Shown here in pieces: positions 1 to 12,951 of a DNA stretch of 64,000 nucleotides; the first letter of the stretch is position 1; each line of letters opens with the position of its first letter. The position numbers were made by a program, and so were the translations under genes. The notes under the pieces were generated by a model. That model ran no database searches. It saw only the letters and a list, made by a program, of their open reading frames with translations, and had not been told where the DNA came from. Location of the stretch: the NCBI GenBank assembly GCA_034687125.1, contig JAQGBZ010000138.1, forward strand, positions 89,426 through 153,425. Direction: 5' to 3'. Source of the stretch: Neelides folsomi. Its lineage: Eukaryota; Arthropoda; Collembola; Neelipleona; Neelidae.

Positions 1-3000
1 TTTTCAATGATGCTACCAACTTCAAATTTAGATAAGAAGGAAAATAAAGAAAGTAAGAAACGAAGGGAATCTTATCTTCTTTTTCTTTCCTCATTTTAGC
101 TCAAAAATCCTTTATTTGTTCATTTTCAACTGTATATTGTATTACTGGTATTCAGTATATAATTTGTAATAATGTACCGTGTATAGTGAGTGACATGGAT
201 ATGCATGTATCTGTAAGTTGTGTAGGTATATTAAATAGTATAGTATGTACACACTAACACATCTTTGATTTTACTAACTCCTGTGCGCACTGAATATTAG
301 ATATAAACCGTTTGACAGTTTTCCTTACATAGAATCATCTCATAGTAATCTGAAAATATATTTATATAGACTAACATTATGTACGATATTTACTGATATT
401 TACTGATATTAACATTTACGATATACAAGAAGTATATTTTTTCTTCAATTCTGAGAAAGAGTAGCAAAGGATAATCTGGAAACGCATCAAGTTACAGGAT
501 TTAAGAATTCATTTTCATTAAGGGTGAGGTAAGATTGAGGGCTGAATAAACTGTTGGCCCGAGGATTCATTTCATCTACATAGTTGCTGAAACTAGGGGA
601 AAATTAAACTCACCGCAAGGCGCAAAGAGAAAGGGGAGAGAGAGCAATGAAAATGGAAATTCAGTCGTTAATACAGAAAAAGAGAAAAATCATATTCAAA
701 TGAGATTCTTTTTGTCGAATCCGTAGGTTCATTTTATAAATATAAATGTAGCCGTTCGTTTCCTACCATATGCTTATTTTTATGAATATGAATACACGTG
801 GATTTACATCTGCTTCGAGCAGAATATAAAATAAATACGACTCTTGGCACATACTTGAAAGTCTCAATTATGCTCTTCGTTTCTCCCCTCTTTCACTCTT
901 CCTCAACTCGAAATTCTGGGTCCATATTACATTTGTGTACATTTAAACCTCTCATGGATGTTGCGAGCCGATGGAGAAGACGCCTTCAACTCTCTTTTTT
1001 AAAAGAGTTCAAAGAAGACGAAAAGAAAAATTCTTCAGGCAGCAGGTATTGTAGCATCTCATAGAATTCCCTTATATTCTTCCCATTTCCATACTTGCAT
1101 ACTTTGAATTTATACTTGAGAAACGAACAATGTACAGAATGCCAAATGAGATGTCATGTCAATGTTATCCTTTCTGCGAGCCTGCTTTTTTTCCACTCTT
1201 TTTCAGAACTCCTTTTCTTAACCTTACGAGCCTGACTTCTCCACGCGATGTTAAATGAAAGTTAAGTGTTTTTATATCTACAAAAGAGGTTTTATCAAAA
1301 ACGAAATGTCTTTTTAAAATACCGTTTTAGGGCTTTGGGATGTCTCAACAAAATAACAAGGTAATCCACGTGCAAACTTTAATAAAAAATGGAATTAGGA
1401 TTTGAACGAATTTTACTGCTGTTTCTTTCTCCATTGTTCAAAGAAGTAAAGATGGCGTGTCGCGGAAGACAAGTTCCCATTAGGACAATTTGTGGATTCA
1501 AGGGCTTTAATAAAGTGGATGAATCAAGGTAATAATAGTACCTACCAGGGTTCAAACTACTTCTGCTGAGTGGAGAGGATGCAGGAAAAACCTCCTTCAC
1601 TAAATTATTTCCAGATAAATTACCTTCCATTATTACATTAGAGAGATGGAAAAGAGGAATTCTTTCTCTTATAAGGGGACCTGGAGAAAGCAAATCCTGT
1701 AGGTGTTGAAGAGTGGAACATTCCAACTCTCTCTAATTTCCTACATTTCCACTCTACTTCGGATGCATTTGTACCTCATCACCTCCTTAATGGGATCTTT
1801 ATTTCTTGCTAATGTTCAAAATTTAGAGATCTGAGAGCATCCCACTCTGAAATTCCAAGTTAGAGATGAAAACTTTCAAATACGATTCTTTAAAGTTTAA
1901 AAATTGCCAATCTTTAAATATGAATATTAAAAGAAATATGCAAACATTAAATCTTATGTGATTAAACCATAATATGTAATTATGCTGAATCTTAAACTAA
2001 CTAATAATTTATTGAATATTTTTACACAGAGGTAATTAAATGTGTAAAGACTAAATAAATATAATAAAACAATTAATATTCTAACTATGCTTATTCTGCA
2101 TACGATTGGACTTTTTAATACATGTTGGTATTGTATAATTTAATTAATTTACAATGTACTAATATACCTATTTTTGTAGTAACCATATATTTGATATTAT
2201 TGTATCATACTTACATACTTACCATAAATTTATTAATATGATACAAATGTGTACCATATATGTATTTATATGGTATACAATTACTAATACCAACCTTGGG
2301 TATGGTATGCGGGAAGTGCTACTACCTTTGATGACTCTTTATTAAAGTGTTTTTTCTTTTAGTAGACACATGAAAGAGTTACAATAAGCAAGTATTTACA
2401 TTCATTATGGATATGCCTTCTTGCGTGAACATTTTGTAGTCATCCTGCTTAATTTTCCTATAGGCATTCTGCACATCATGCATGGTTTATGATTTCATGA
2501 ATATCTACATTAATAATATTGAATGTGTGCGCAATGAAGTTCATCGCTCGTTTAATAATCATTCAATCTACAAGAAGAGGGATTACTCGGTTAACTTAAT
2601 TAGATTGGCAAACAGAATAAATATGAAAACTAATAAAGACTCTTTCTTTTGATATCATTACTATATATTGTATTGGTAGGTATTAACTATTTTCAAATAC
2701 AATCATTCATTGGTATAAGTAATAAGTATACATATCAGTTTTACTACCAATAATTCTGGATCAACTCAAACTAGCTACAGTTCTGTCTTCTGAGTATGTA
2801 AATTGGTTGGTACATAAGAAGTAATTTAAATAAAACAATCAAATCCAATTACACTTTCATGAAAATCATTGTAAAATTGAAAATGTTGTGGCAAATTGTT
2901 AATTTAATCAACTCTAATTAAAGTACAAAATTGGTTGAAAGGACAAAAGTTTGAGTTATATTTTAAAAGAGAACCCACATAATGCGTTGTTCGTGTGAAA

Positions 3001-6000
3001 GTATAAAAAGAATTGGTCCAGCAAGTTGTCTCGAACAACTTACCCATATAAAAGTACACAATTTCTAATTCTAACTTGGAAGATTGTGAATCTCTTGATG
3101 CTGAGGGAGTAACTTTCCTATCTTTTGGGAAAAAACTAAAGTCGATGCTCGACAGTTGTGTTCATCACAATTTCTCAGGCCATAGAACAAACCAAGTTTT
3201 TGGCCAAGCAGCAGAAATCTTGGTTCGTTTCTTTCACTTTACGATTCCTTGTGTATTTCCTCCCCCATGGATCTTTAGGAATCTAAAAAATGGGAAAGTG
3301 GAGAAAGAACTTTTAAGGGAAAAAGAAAGAAAAATCGGGAGCCGAGTTAAGCAAAGCAAATTCTGAAGAGAAGTCCCACTTACGAGATCAATTTACTTCC
3401 TACCTGATCAGCATCGCTAAAGACGGAAACCATTCTGTGTAAGACCACGAGTCAAACCCTTTTGAGAATAAATGCATGAAGGTATGTACTATATAAATGA
3501 ATAGATAAATCTCTTCATCTCTGCTGGATAAAAGTTCACACTTGAACTGAAGTTGAAAAAATATGTAGCATAATATTTACTATACATATAATCTTGTTAT
3601 CCAAGCTCGTCTAAATTTTATATTCCAATAAACAATAATACTTGGAATAAGACATCCAAATCAAGATGTTTAATTTAGTCATTAAATAACAAATAATTAT
3701 CAAATTATATTATAAACTTTAATTCTATTGTATTAATAACTTCTCTATTTCAGTATTGATAATAGAAAAGCAAGTACAGATAGTAAATGAATTAGCTCAA
3801 GAGGATCGACCCTCCAAAATCAACTTGGAAATTCATGAAATTTTGATTAGGCGAGGAGAATGGTAGAAGTAAGAGTTAAATACTATGAATTCAGGTATCA
3901 AAATGCCTAACAGGGTATGTGGACTTTGCAAAAGATAAATTTTGCTCAATTTTTTTTAAAAATTTGCTTAATCTTCATTTGATTTTTAGAATTTGAAATC
4001 ACTATAATTGATAAAATTAATAATAATTTCACTGTAGAATTCAATTTTATTTTTAGCTTACTTTAGTGTAGAAGAACATATTATACTTGCTATATTTATG
4101 TATAAATATGGTAAAGGGAGAGTAATGGGTTTCAAAAGTAATATGAAACAGAAACATGTCCATACCTCCATGAATTTACATATTCATCCAACGGCGGATA
4201 GACCAAATGAAGACATGATGACGGTGGAAGTCCGTCAATTTTCCCCTCTTCACAAACCACTTTGTGTCCCAGGGGAAAATTATGCGGGTAGGGAATGGGA
4301 GAAACTAGAGAAGGGATTGATAATTTCGCAGAAGAACAATGTCCACAAACTGTCAGTTTCCACAATCAACCATGTGGATCCCTTCCATGTGCGTCCCTCG
4401 AATCTCTTAACTGAACTCCCACTTTCCCCTCAACCCTTGCAACTGCAACTGTAAACTCCAACTGTGTAAATGTAAAGTCGAGATTTGTAATTTGTGTAGT
4501 TTGACTTTTAAAGTTTTAATCCAACAAGGGATGAAAAAACAGAGAATGTAATTGATTGAGGTAAAGGTTGATTCACTTTCATGTTTCCCTTCGCAGGGGT
4601 GTCTGATGTGAGAGTCGAGGAAAGTCCTATTGGACTGCCACGAACCATCTCACCACGACGAAGGAAATCCTTCAGTACACGTTAGTGAGTGAGTGAAAAG
4701 AGTACGGCTTTCATGCGCAATGCTTTCTCCCCAACTTCGTCCCTTCCTTTTGACCCAAGTTGTGTGTGTGTGGATGTGTGTGGATGTGTTACTTTCCTAT
4801 TATTCCCCTCACCGGTGGCCCATAATGAAAAATATGAAATTGAGTAGGAGAAACTCATTGGGAGTCGTTCTTTAACACTTTTTTTGCCCTGGTTCTATTC
4901 CTCCAAGGCATGTATTATGGATGAAAAAGAAGAGTCTAGGAATTTTTATCTCACTCGATTGATCCCAAAAGTATTTGCAACTGGACAAGATTGCGCCTTC
5001 AAATACATTTTCCACCAAATTATTTAGAATATGAGACAATTTTGTTCAATGCCAAATCAACCTTGATGAATCATGGATTAATATATCATTTGCATTCCGA
5101 AACTTCCTTTAGTTGACCTTCATCCAATTTTCGCAAAACTTTATCAAGCATGGATCTTTGAACGAATCGTACATTAAATGTATGTACTATGTAGGCATAC
5201 ATAAATATGCTTTAATTCATATCATACATACACATAAGTAATATGTATCCTATTACATACAACGTCGACACTTGGTGTTAATTTCACTCTCGAGTGTAAT
5301 TTAGAATTTAACTTTACTAACTCAGAAACCCGATAAAGTTTTTACGTTGGTCTTAATCAATTTTGTCACAAAATTGTATTGATTTGAACTTATTATATTA
5401 AGGTATACTATAATACAAACTTTTTATAAAATTAATGTTTTATTGTAAGAATGAAAAGTAATTGAAAAGTATAGAAAAGAATATTTTGAAAGAAAAGAAC
5501 AAAATAATTAATACATAAAACAATGATTTAAGTTAATTGCAATTAGGTAATATAAAATAAGTAAACCAATTAAATACAGCTATTTAATTCAAAACTTAAT
5601 GTAATAAATATTTTTATATTTAATGTATGAAATTGTTTATGTAAACGGAGAAAGATTCCATTTCGTTGATACGCATTCTATTCATTTAAGATGCAGAATC
5701 TCATTTGATCTGAGAAAAAGTGAATTATTCAATACGAGACTGAATCTATAGTATTGATCGCATTTCCAGGAAGTCTCGTTGGAACAAATTAGATTACCTT
5801 TGTCACCCTAGTCTTGATTAGATTGTTTAGAAAAGTGGGAAACATAAGTCCAAAGAAATGCTAATGTAGATCATTCCATTTTATCACTTTCTCCTTTCTC
5901 ATCACTTTTCTTTTATTCTTAATTTCTAATTTATTAAAATGTTAAAGAATGCTAATTTGTAAAATTTGCATTCGCATCATGATTATTAAATAATATAAAA

Positions 6001-6067
6001 CTTTATAAATTAAAGCAACATATCAGCATTGGTCAATAATTAAATGGGTGTATCACCTTGAGATGCG
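1..6067. other. Gene-poor AT-rich stretch
   Basis: No open frame here shows a recognisable domain, signal peptide plus splice structure, or protein-like composition. It holds short low-complexity AT tracts, small duplications (for example a repeated 'tttactgata' near 388-410) and a GT-rich microsatellite with GGATGTGT units at about 4759-4789. GC-richer blocks at about 1380-1740, 3070-3440 and 4100-4900 contain frames of 90-118 codons. None resembles a known family, so I left them uncalled. RNA genes were looked for by eye only and none was seen. Confidence 0.5.
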
Positions 6068-6161
6068 TACTCCCCAACGGCGAATGAATTGAGAAAATCC
6101 TTGGTTTGACTACCTTCCTTTCCTTCCTTAATTTTCTCAATTCATTCGCCGCGGAGGAGTA
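6068..6161. repeat. Short perfect hairpin element flanked by TA
   Basis: A perfect 21-bp inverted repeat (6078-6098 against 6131-6151, beginning CGGCGAATGAATTG) encloses a 32-base pyrimidine-rich loop. Outside it, a second inverted pair TACTCC (6068-6073) / GGAGTA (6156-6161) closes the structure. Read from the ends inward it is TA-CTCC...GGAG-TA, which is how a very small Stowaway-like MITE (Tc1/mariner class, TA target duplication) would look. A hairpin RNA precursor is an alternative. I see the structure directly; the class is inferred. Confidence 0.65.
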
Positions 6162-6721
6162 AACTACTAATATAAATTGTTGATATAATCCATAATGAAA
6201 TAATAAAGTTTCTTATACAAATTAATTAAATTGTTTCATTAAGATGCATAAATCACAATGAACTGAACAGTAGTTCATTTCATTAATATTATTTATGAAT
6301 GTTAAATATACTAATTTGGCGGGAAACTTTAAGTTTATTGTTTCCTCCTCAAAACACCGTAGATAGTCGAAACTCGAAACCATCCAGGATTTGATTATAA
6401 ACTTACTCTTAAATTAAATTGCGCTTTGCATGCGATGCGACTAATTATTACACATACTTGTATTGTACATTCTCAGCTAACTTTAAGAGTTTAAAGGAGA
6501 AATATGTAAGAGAAAGCAATCAATTTGGTTTAAGATTACAATCTAATGTTTTACAATGGTCTATGCCAGCAATTAAAATCGTAAAGGAAATCAGATATTT
6601 GTAATGTATTTAGTCGATAAATTATATATTAAAAGTAAATAACATTAAATAGGATTATAGGATACATTAGAAACACATTGTAAACACACAAATAAACTCG
6701 CTATTGATAGCGAGTAAAGAA
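6162..6721. other. Noncoding AT-rich spacer
   Basis: No supported gene. Just before the next element lies a small palindrome, ACTCGCTAT..ATAGCGAGT, at about 6696-6715. A 61-codon frame at 6419-6604 has no ATG start and no family resemblance. Confidence 0.45.
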
Positions 6722-6929
6722 ATTGTCCGCGCAGCATACCATCATTGGCTGACCTTTTTTTATTTCCAAAATTTACAATGTTTCCTCGAAGATAAAAATT
6801 GTAATTAACTATTAGTTCTATAGAAATCTATAGAGATTAATATTGTTTTCTAATTGCTTCATAAAGGAGAAAACATGGTAAAATGTTGATTTTTAAAAAG
6901 GTCAGCTAATGTTATGGTGCTCAGACAAT
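6722..6929. mobile_element. MITE, 208 bp, TIR ATTGTCYG
   Basis: The left end starts ATTGTCCGCGCAGCATACC and the inverted right end reads ATTGTCTGAGCACCATAAC. Both run on to a shared ATTRGCTGACCTTTTT, giving imperfect terminal inverted repeats of about 37 bp. The interior is AT-rich and noncoding. No clear target duplication is visible, so the outer boundary may be off by a few bases. The first six bases match those of the element at 29567, which hints at a related mobilising transposase. This is a nonautonomous element and carries no gene. Confidence 0.6.
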
Positions 6930-7683
6930 AAATAGGCGAGAGATAGACTGGAAAGGGCCACTAGGCTTACCCGGCTGTGATGGTAACATCACAATCTCAC
7001 CAATATAAATACTGGTATATTCTGATTGAGTTTATACTGAATGAATTATTTAAATAATTTAGGACTCCTATTTTATTATGACTCAATAAAATTTTTTATC
7101 ATAATATATGTGCAGAAGAATACTATATTTCATTTGTTGTATCTTTTATGTTTGTAAATATCGCCTTCTGGTTTAACAAAATATTTTATTCTCTAGTGTC
7201 CGTGTAAGAAAAGTAGCTTAAAGTGAATGAGTCCGTCATGCAAAGAGAAGGGAGGCCACGCAATGGCCTTTCTTAAAGTATTTCTCTATGTACATTTCAT
7301 GCTATGTCAATGTCATGTCATGTCAATCAAATGCAACCCAAACAGCAGCCAACGTTTTAATGTGTCTGACAGAAAGGTCATTTTCTTCCGACTTTCCTCT
7401 CCATTCATAATCATAAAGGGGAATAATAGCCTACTTCAGTCCACTCCATTTTCTTTAAACTAACGATAAGATGAAATCGATTTTAGAACATAACTCTTTA
7501 TTCTCTTTCAGAGCACGAAGTGTCTTTAAAGGATTCCTTCACCCTTTCACACTAACTAAATTCCATACCCATTTCCGATAATACCAATGGCTAAACCTCA
7601 AGAGCTTCTTTATTACTCAAGGCGATTTCTTGTCTGTATGATTTTTACAAATATTTATTATATTACATAAAAAATATACACTT
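6930..7683. other. Noncoding spacer
   Basis: No supported gene. It contains a short imperfect tandem of TGTCA/ATGTCA units at about 7302-7325. A 78-codon frame at 7227-7463 looks like chance. Confidence 0.4.
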
Positions 7684-8093
7684 GTCATTGGCCGAAAGAT
7701 ATCCCGGGACATATTTAAATTTTTCGACCCTTACCCCCGGATATCTTTCGGGTCCCGGATATCTTAAAATAAATTTACAAAAATGGAATAAAAATTCCCT
7801 TTTCTCCTCCGGAAGTACCAAGCTTTTTGCCCTTGTTAATTAAAATGATATGCAATTCGATTTAAACGACATTTTTAAACATTTTATTTTTAATTTTAAT
7901 ATAAAATCAACAGTAAATTCCTTTTTGGGCATTTTAAATATAAATATTTAAAGGAAAATGTGATAAAAACGTGTACTATACGTTGTATATTATGCGCTTT
8001 TGCTATTAACATACAATATGTACCCGGGTACATGGACATCTTTTGGGACCCGGATATCTGCTTCACCCCCCGTATATTTTTCGGCCAATGACG
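7684..8093. mobile_element. MITE, about 410 bp, TIR GTCATTGGCCGAAA, CCGGG-rich subterminal repeats
   Basis: The ends are the inverted repeats GTCATTGGCCGAAA (7684 onward and, inverted, up to 8093). Just inside each end are clusters of short GC-rich units such as CCCGGGACAT, ACCCCCGGATATCTTT and GGGTCCCGGATATCTT on the left, and CCCGGGTACATGGACATC and GGACCCGGATATCTGC on the right. The AT-rich centre encodes nothing. Flanking TACA on the left (three bases out) and TACA on the right (two bases out) may be remnants of a target duplication, but this is not exact. The subterminal architecture matches the element at 29567-30104. Confidence 0.65.
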
Positions 8094-8134
8094 GTACATA
8101 AAATCAGGAAAATTATATATTTACATACATACTA

Positions 8135-9829
8135 TACCTCGTTTCATTTAGCAATGTCCCGCAGTTTTGAATTTCACAGAAAAATTTCCGTTATCAAAAT
8201 ATGATTATGTTACGTTTCATGGTAGTTTATTAATTAATTATTTATTAAAGCTTCTTTTATACAAATATTATATGCACTTTAAATTTATATTACTAATTGC
8301 AATAATATCAAAATTCGCACAATATGTGTAGTTAAGATATCAAGTATAGCAGTAATTATAATTATCAAAAGTAGATAATGTTCATTCTGACTTTGAATCT
8401 ATACTAGTGGACGAATCAGTGGAAAAATTAATGATATCTTCGAGCAAATTGTCAAGTTCCCAGTATGCAACATTTTTAAATTTTCCGATATCAATTCCAA
8501 TGAAATTTTGATCAATAGCATTTTTTCAGTCTTGAGCTGTAACGAGATCACATCCAAAATATTTAATTATCTCCGTAACCGTTTGTTTGAAATCCCGCTT
8601 GGCCACGTAACCTTTTACTTGTGCCCAAATGAGTTCGATTGAATTAAAAATACAGTGGTAAGGAGGGAATCTTAATATTGCATGTCCATTTTGTTCAGTA
8701 ATTTCATTAATTTCGTACCGAATATGGTGTTCTTTGTTAGCTTTGATAATCTTGTAAAGTTCTGGTTTAATTGCATTTTCCGGAAAGGCAATATTCTTCG
8801 AAGTTAACCAAGAAATCATATACATTTTTTGCAATTTGATGTGGAAATTTTGTTGATTCTAAAAAATATAAATAATTTTATTAAGCTATTAAAAATATGA
8901 AAGATATTTATTAAAACGTTTATGCTTTTTTAATAAATAATTAAATCTTAAAAAATTCAAATCACATAATTACCTTTTGAGAATGTTAAGGCCATAATAA
9001 TTAATACTGCCATAATAATGTTATTATCCATTATTATGGCAGTATTTAGTTTAAGCTTCGGCAAGAACTTTGTACCGAAATCCAAGTTTTCTCAGTATTC
9101 TCTAAAGTGAAAATCTTGAGCAATTCCTTTCTTGAAATTCTGGTATTTTTGTATTTATTTCGGGTAAGAGATTGTCAAGTGTGGGAAATATTTCTAAATC
9201 AAATGATTAATTTATATTTAATTAAAGAAATTGAATGCAAATATAATTACTTTGGCTGAATTTATCGTAGACAATTCGCCTAATCACATCAGCTGTGAAA
9301 GTGTCAATTTCTTTCCTTTCATTTCCGTTTTCCTTATTTTAATTTTTCTCTTGAACTCTTTTTTTGCATGGCACAGTACGCCGGTGAAATCCAGTGAGCA
9401 AAGCAGTTAGCTCGGTAAACTAAAATTCCAAACTATTTTTTGATCAATCTTCAAAGATTCGAGCACTTTGTATACATTGTCAATCATACAATCTTCTTCA
9501 TGTGTCAAATGAACTTTTCTTATTTTAACTATTAAATTATCTTAACATCTATATTTATTAATATTATAACTGAATTAACAACTGTATTAAAATTATATGT
9601 TCTGAATAATTAGAATATTCAATTTAATTAAGTAAAGAAATATGAAAATATTGAAAATTATTGAAAATTATTTAATTGTAAGAGATTATTGAATTTCAAA
9701 AATGTTTAAGTTTCAATTTCATTATTTAACGTTATGTTAAAATACTATAATAAAATGTAACATAATCATGTTTTGGAAATTTTTCTGCGAAATTCAAAGC
9801 TGAGGGACATTGCTAAATGAAACGAGGTA
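8135..9829 (-). mobile_element. Tc1/IS630-type DNA transposon, 1.7 kb, long TIRs, TA duplication
   Basis: The sequence TACCTCGTTTCATTTAGCAA begins at 8135 and recurs inverted, ending at 9829. The inverted repeat continues inward for roughly 80 bp with a few substitutions and a small indel. Both ends are flanked by TA (8133-8134 and 9830-9831), the target duplication typical of the Tc1/mariner/IS630 superfamily. Inside, on the minus strand, lies the C-terminal part of a DDE transposase (8382-8858). The remainder up to 9829 has no matching N-terminal transposase, so the copy looks internally deleted or decayed. It also carries an 18-bp perfect hairpin at 9003-9020/9029-9046. Confidence 0.85.
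8382..8858 (-). pseudogene. Transposase C-terminal block, DDE type, one in-frame stop
   Basis: An open block begins after a good acceptor (TTTTTTAG at about 8859-8866) and runs to a stop at 8382-8384, interrupted by a single TGA near 8526-8528. It encodes the C-terminal part of an IS630/Tc1-like DDE transposase. The segment with ILRFPPYHCIFNSIELIWAQ is the region that carries the third catalytic acidic residue (E in 'SIELIW'), and the tail is acidic and serine-rich. The upstream catalytic aspartates are not found in this copy, so it cannot encode an active enzyme. The first residues (MISWLTSKNIAF) line up with the last residues of the copy at 15753-17043 (MIEWLQSKYISF), which shows one family. 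Confidence 0.75.
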
Positions 9830-12800
9830 TAATATATGGACAACCGAAGGAAAAACGATTAATCTCAAAAACATTTTTAATTTAATCGTTACTAATGAAT
9901 TTAAATTAATCATAAACAGCACATATTTCTATTGTGAAGATAATCAAAGTAATATAACAAATAAGAGGGGCCATATGAGAGAATGCTATAAGGGTTGATT
10001 ATAAACGTCGCTAATTACTTTGTTCATCGTTCGTTGTTTAAAGTTGGATTTACTCAAATCCTCATTTTACAAATATTTTACTCTTTTCATATTAATACTT
10101 GGAATTGGAATACGAATTGGAACACTCATGTTGTACAAAACAATGGATTATCTTTCTTTGACATTGAACTACCAAGAATGTACAGTGAGAATTTAAAAGT
10201 TCCAGCTTCTCTCATTGCTAATTTGAAAAAGCTTTCTGATTTGATTCCCCACGAAAAGAGAGGATTTTGGAAAAATCTTGACCCTCAATTGAACGACGCG
10301 TTTAATAATTATAGTTAATTTGCACTGGGAACAAGCGCGAGTTTTAATCGAATTATTTAAAATGCTTAAGCGGGGCTTATATGGTAACGTGCACAAGCGT
10401 TACCTGAACCCCACATATGCATATTTAAGCGGTTAGTTCAAACTCACGCGTGTTCGGAGCTCGAATCTACTATAGTTAAAAACGTTCCTCCATACATAAC
10501 ATTATTATAATTTGAATTCATCACTTATAATTTCAAAATTAAAAATGACGTTACTAACGCTTAAACTAAAATTATTTTTTTTGAGATTAATCGTTTTTGC
10601 CCTCGCTGTTCCAATTTGTACATTTGTAGACTTTTATAAGCAAAGCATATTTTTAACTTAAATAGGTATGTATAATATGCCTAATTGGAAGTAATACATA
10701 CTAAAGATTAATATGAAATGTTTGTATGCTGAATTATCAAGTATTCATAAAAGAATGTTTACCGTAGTCCAAGAGGTATGCACTCTTTGGTATTTCAAAA
10801 ACTCCCATAGTATATATTTTGAGTAAAATGAAAAACAAATCATTATATTCCTCATTTCATTTTGATTTATATGCATGGGCTAAATGTAATAATGGAATGG
10901 GAGTTAATAATATAAATTATTGGATTAATGTCCATTTAATTATTTATATTAATTCATACTATAGAGTATTTCTATTCCACTAAACCTTTTTTCAACTTAA
11001 TAAAAGGATATTTGAATTTTCTCTAATAAGGTCTGACTGACGGTGAATTGAATTGGTTTTTTTTAAATTTGTAGGATTTTATGAAACGAATCGTGTATAA
11101 TTCAGGATGGAAACACCCAAATTACTAATTGACTCATTTGGAAGAGTAATCAAGCAATTAGGGGAATTCTTTTGATTTTTCACCCTCTACTCTATGTATT
11201 CCTGTGAGATGCTCAAGTTGATATCAAATTAAAGAGCTCGTGCTTAGTACATTTTCCCATGGGTAATTTCTTCAGACAAATCTCGTTCCTTGCATCATCA
11301 CTTAATTAATCTCACAGAATTGTGCCAAATGCTAATGAGAACAAAAGAGCCATAATTTGGCATGGACAAACTACTCTTTTAATTCGAAAATGTTATACTA
11401 TATTATGAGAAGGATTTGATTTATAGCATTTCTCCTCTAGTTCCGTTTTCTCGTCTATTAAATTGACAAAACATATTAATTTGACTGATGCCATAAAACG
11501 CTGATGGCTCGTAATTAGTAAGACTTACACGCTCACATTTCCTTGTATAAAATAGTGTTCAAATAAATTGTATTGCAGACATTTAAGTGTTATATTTCAT
11601 CACATACAAAATATAACTATTAAATATGTTAAAAAATTATACCTTATCAGTAATAAATAATTTTATATGCAATGTTTTATAACTTGTTATATTTTATTTA
11701 ATCAGAACTAAATATATTTACCAATTTACAATTACAAAAGCGGGGAAGACACAACAAAACAAAATTATATCATTTAATCACATGCCACATTTAAAAAATC
11801 GATATCACTAACATGGTTTTTTAAAACGCAGATTAAAAGGTTTTCAATAAATTTTAAAGAATAAATTATATAAATTAAAATTGAAGAGTGACAATCTTTT
11901 GGCTTTCATCCTCACCAAAAAATCTTTCATTGCAAATGAATGTTGTAAAGAAGGAAAGAGTCAAATTACTTGGCAATTAGTGAGACCGTTCAACCTTATG
12001 ATGAGATGCATTTGGGCAGGAAAAGCACTCATCCTCCCGTGTGTTTCGGTGAAAGAGGAAGTAGCTCAAACTTTTGTAGGTATTCGCTCATAGTGGATTA
12101 AAAGCTTTTAGATAATTTCATACCTTTTAGCTTCATTCAAAGAAAACAAACAATTTGGGAAGTGTTTGTGCCCCATTTGACTCGAACCATTAATTTGTTT
12201 GCATTTTAACGGAAATAAGCTAAACCTTTGGCTTTCAGTTTCACGACATAAATGTGTATACACGCTATCAAAATGAGGAATAGTCAATAATTTATATGCT
12301 GCATCACATGAATGTTAGTAGTCATTAAAACTGTTTAATTCTGACTTTACTATACACACCTAGATAATAAAATACTCTCAATAGTCTTCTTACTGTTATA
12401 TATGGTGATTATTTCTTATTGTATATAATAAGTTAATGAATAAGATACATATACTGACTAAGAATTGGTCAATCCTTATTTCGTTTGTTTAAGAAGATTG
12501 ATCAAAACTATTAAATGTAAAATTTCTAAGTGTAGGTCGGAGGTACATAAATACGTACAGATATTATATTTTATATTTATAATAAATTATTTGACACAAA
12601 TGTTGTAGGTAGATTATTTGTAACCACACATTCCTCTTTTAATTTCTTGCCCATAAAAGGAGACTTTATTAAGATAAAATATTAAATGTACTTATATTAG
12701 TTGACCTCAACGTCTAATGAGAAAATTTAAGACAGGGCTTGTAAAGTTTATTATACTTCCATTACTGGAATGCTATCTTATGGGTATCAACATTCGCTTA

Positions 12801-12951
12801 CTTTATGAAACACGCAGTTTGTCAAAATTCATGTTGATTCATATATTTGTTCGGAATGTAGGAGTCATGTAATTGAATATAGTGGCATGCCATCAATTCA
12901 TAGTACATTCGATGTTTATTTACTAAACAAAGTTCGGCCTGTCATGGGTTT
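9830..12951. other. Noncoding stretch with a weak ORF fragment and a foldback
   Basis: After the transposon comes a plus-strand frame at about 9995-10318 without an ATG start. Its C-terminal half (around SENLKVPASLIANLKKL and LIPHEKRGFWKNL) reads more like protein than noise and may be the tail of another transposon gene, but I cannot name a family. Next is the foldback at 10331-10455. From there to 12951 the DNA is AT-rich with no supported gene; a 70-codon frame at 11881-12093 is not convincing. Confidence 0.4.
10331..10455. repeat. Imperfect foldback hairpin
   Basis: Left arm ACAAGCGCGAGTTT (10331) is matched by an inverted right arm ending near 10455 (CTCACGCGTGTTC). Further in, TTAAGCGGGG.. 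and ..CCCC..TTAAGCGG pair imperfectly, and the apex is GGTAACG-8 bases-CGTTACC at 10383-10404. The arms differ by several indels. It could be an eroded small foldback element or a structured RNA; nothing else in the sequence decides this. Confidence 0.45.

Noticed and set aside
1379-1726. 115-codon minus-strand open frame
   Set aside because: No ATG at the start and no recognisable domain; composition does not look like a conserved protein.
4098-4454. 118-codon plus-strand open frame in a GC-richer block
   Set aside because: Has an ATG but no domain, signal peptide or splice support; a competing frame is open on the other strand, as expected in a stop-poor GC-richer block.
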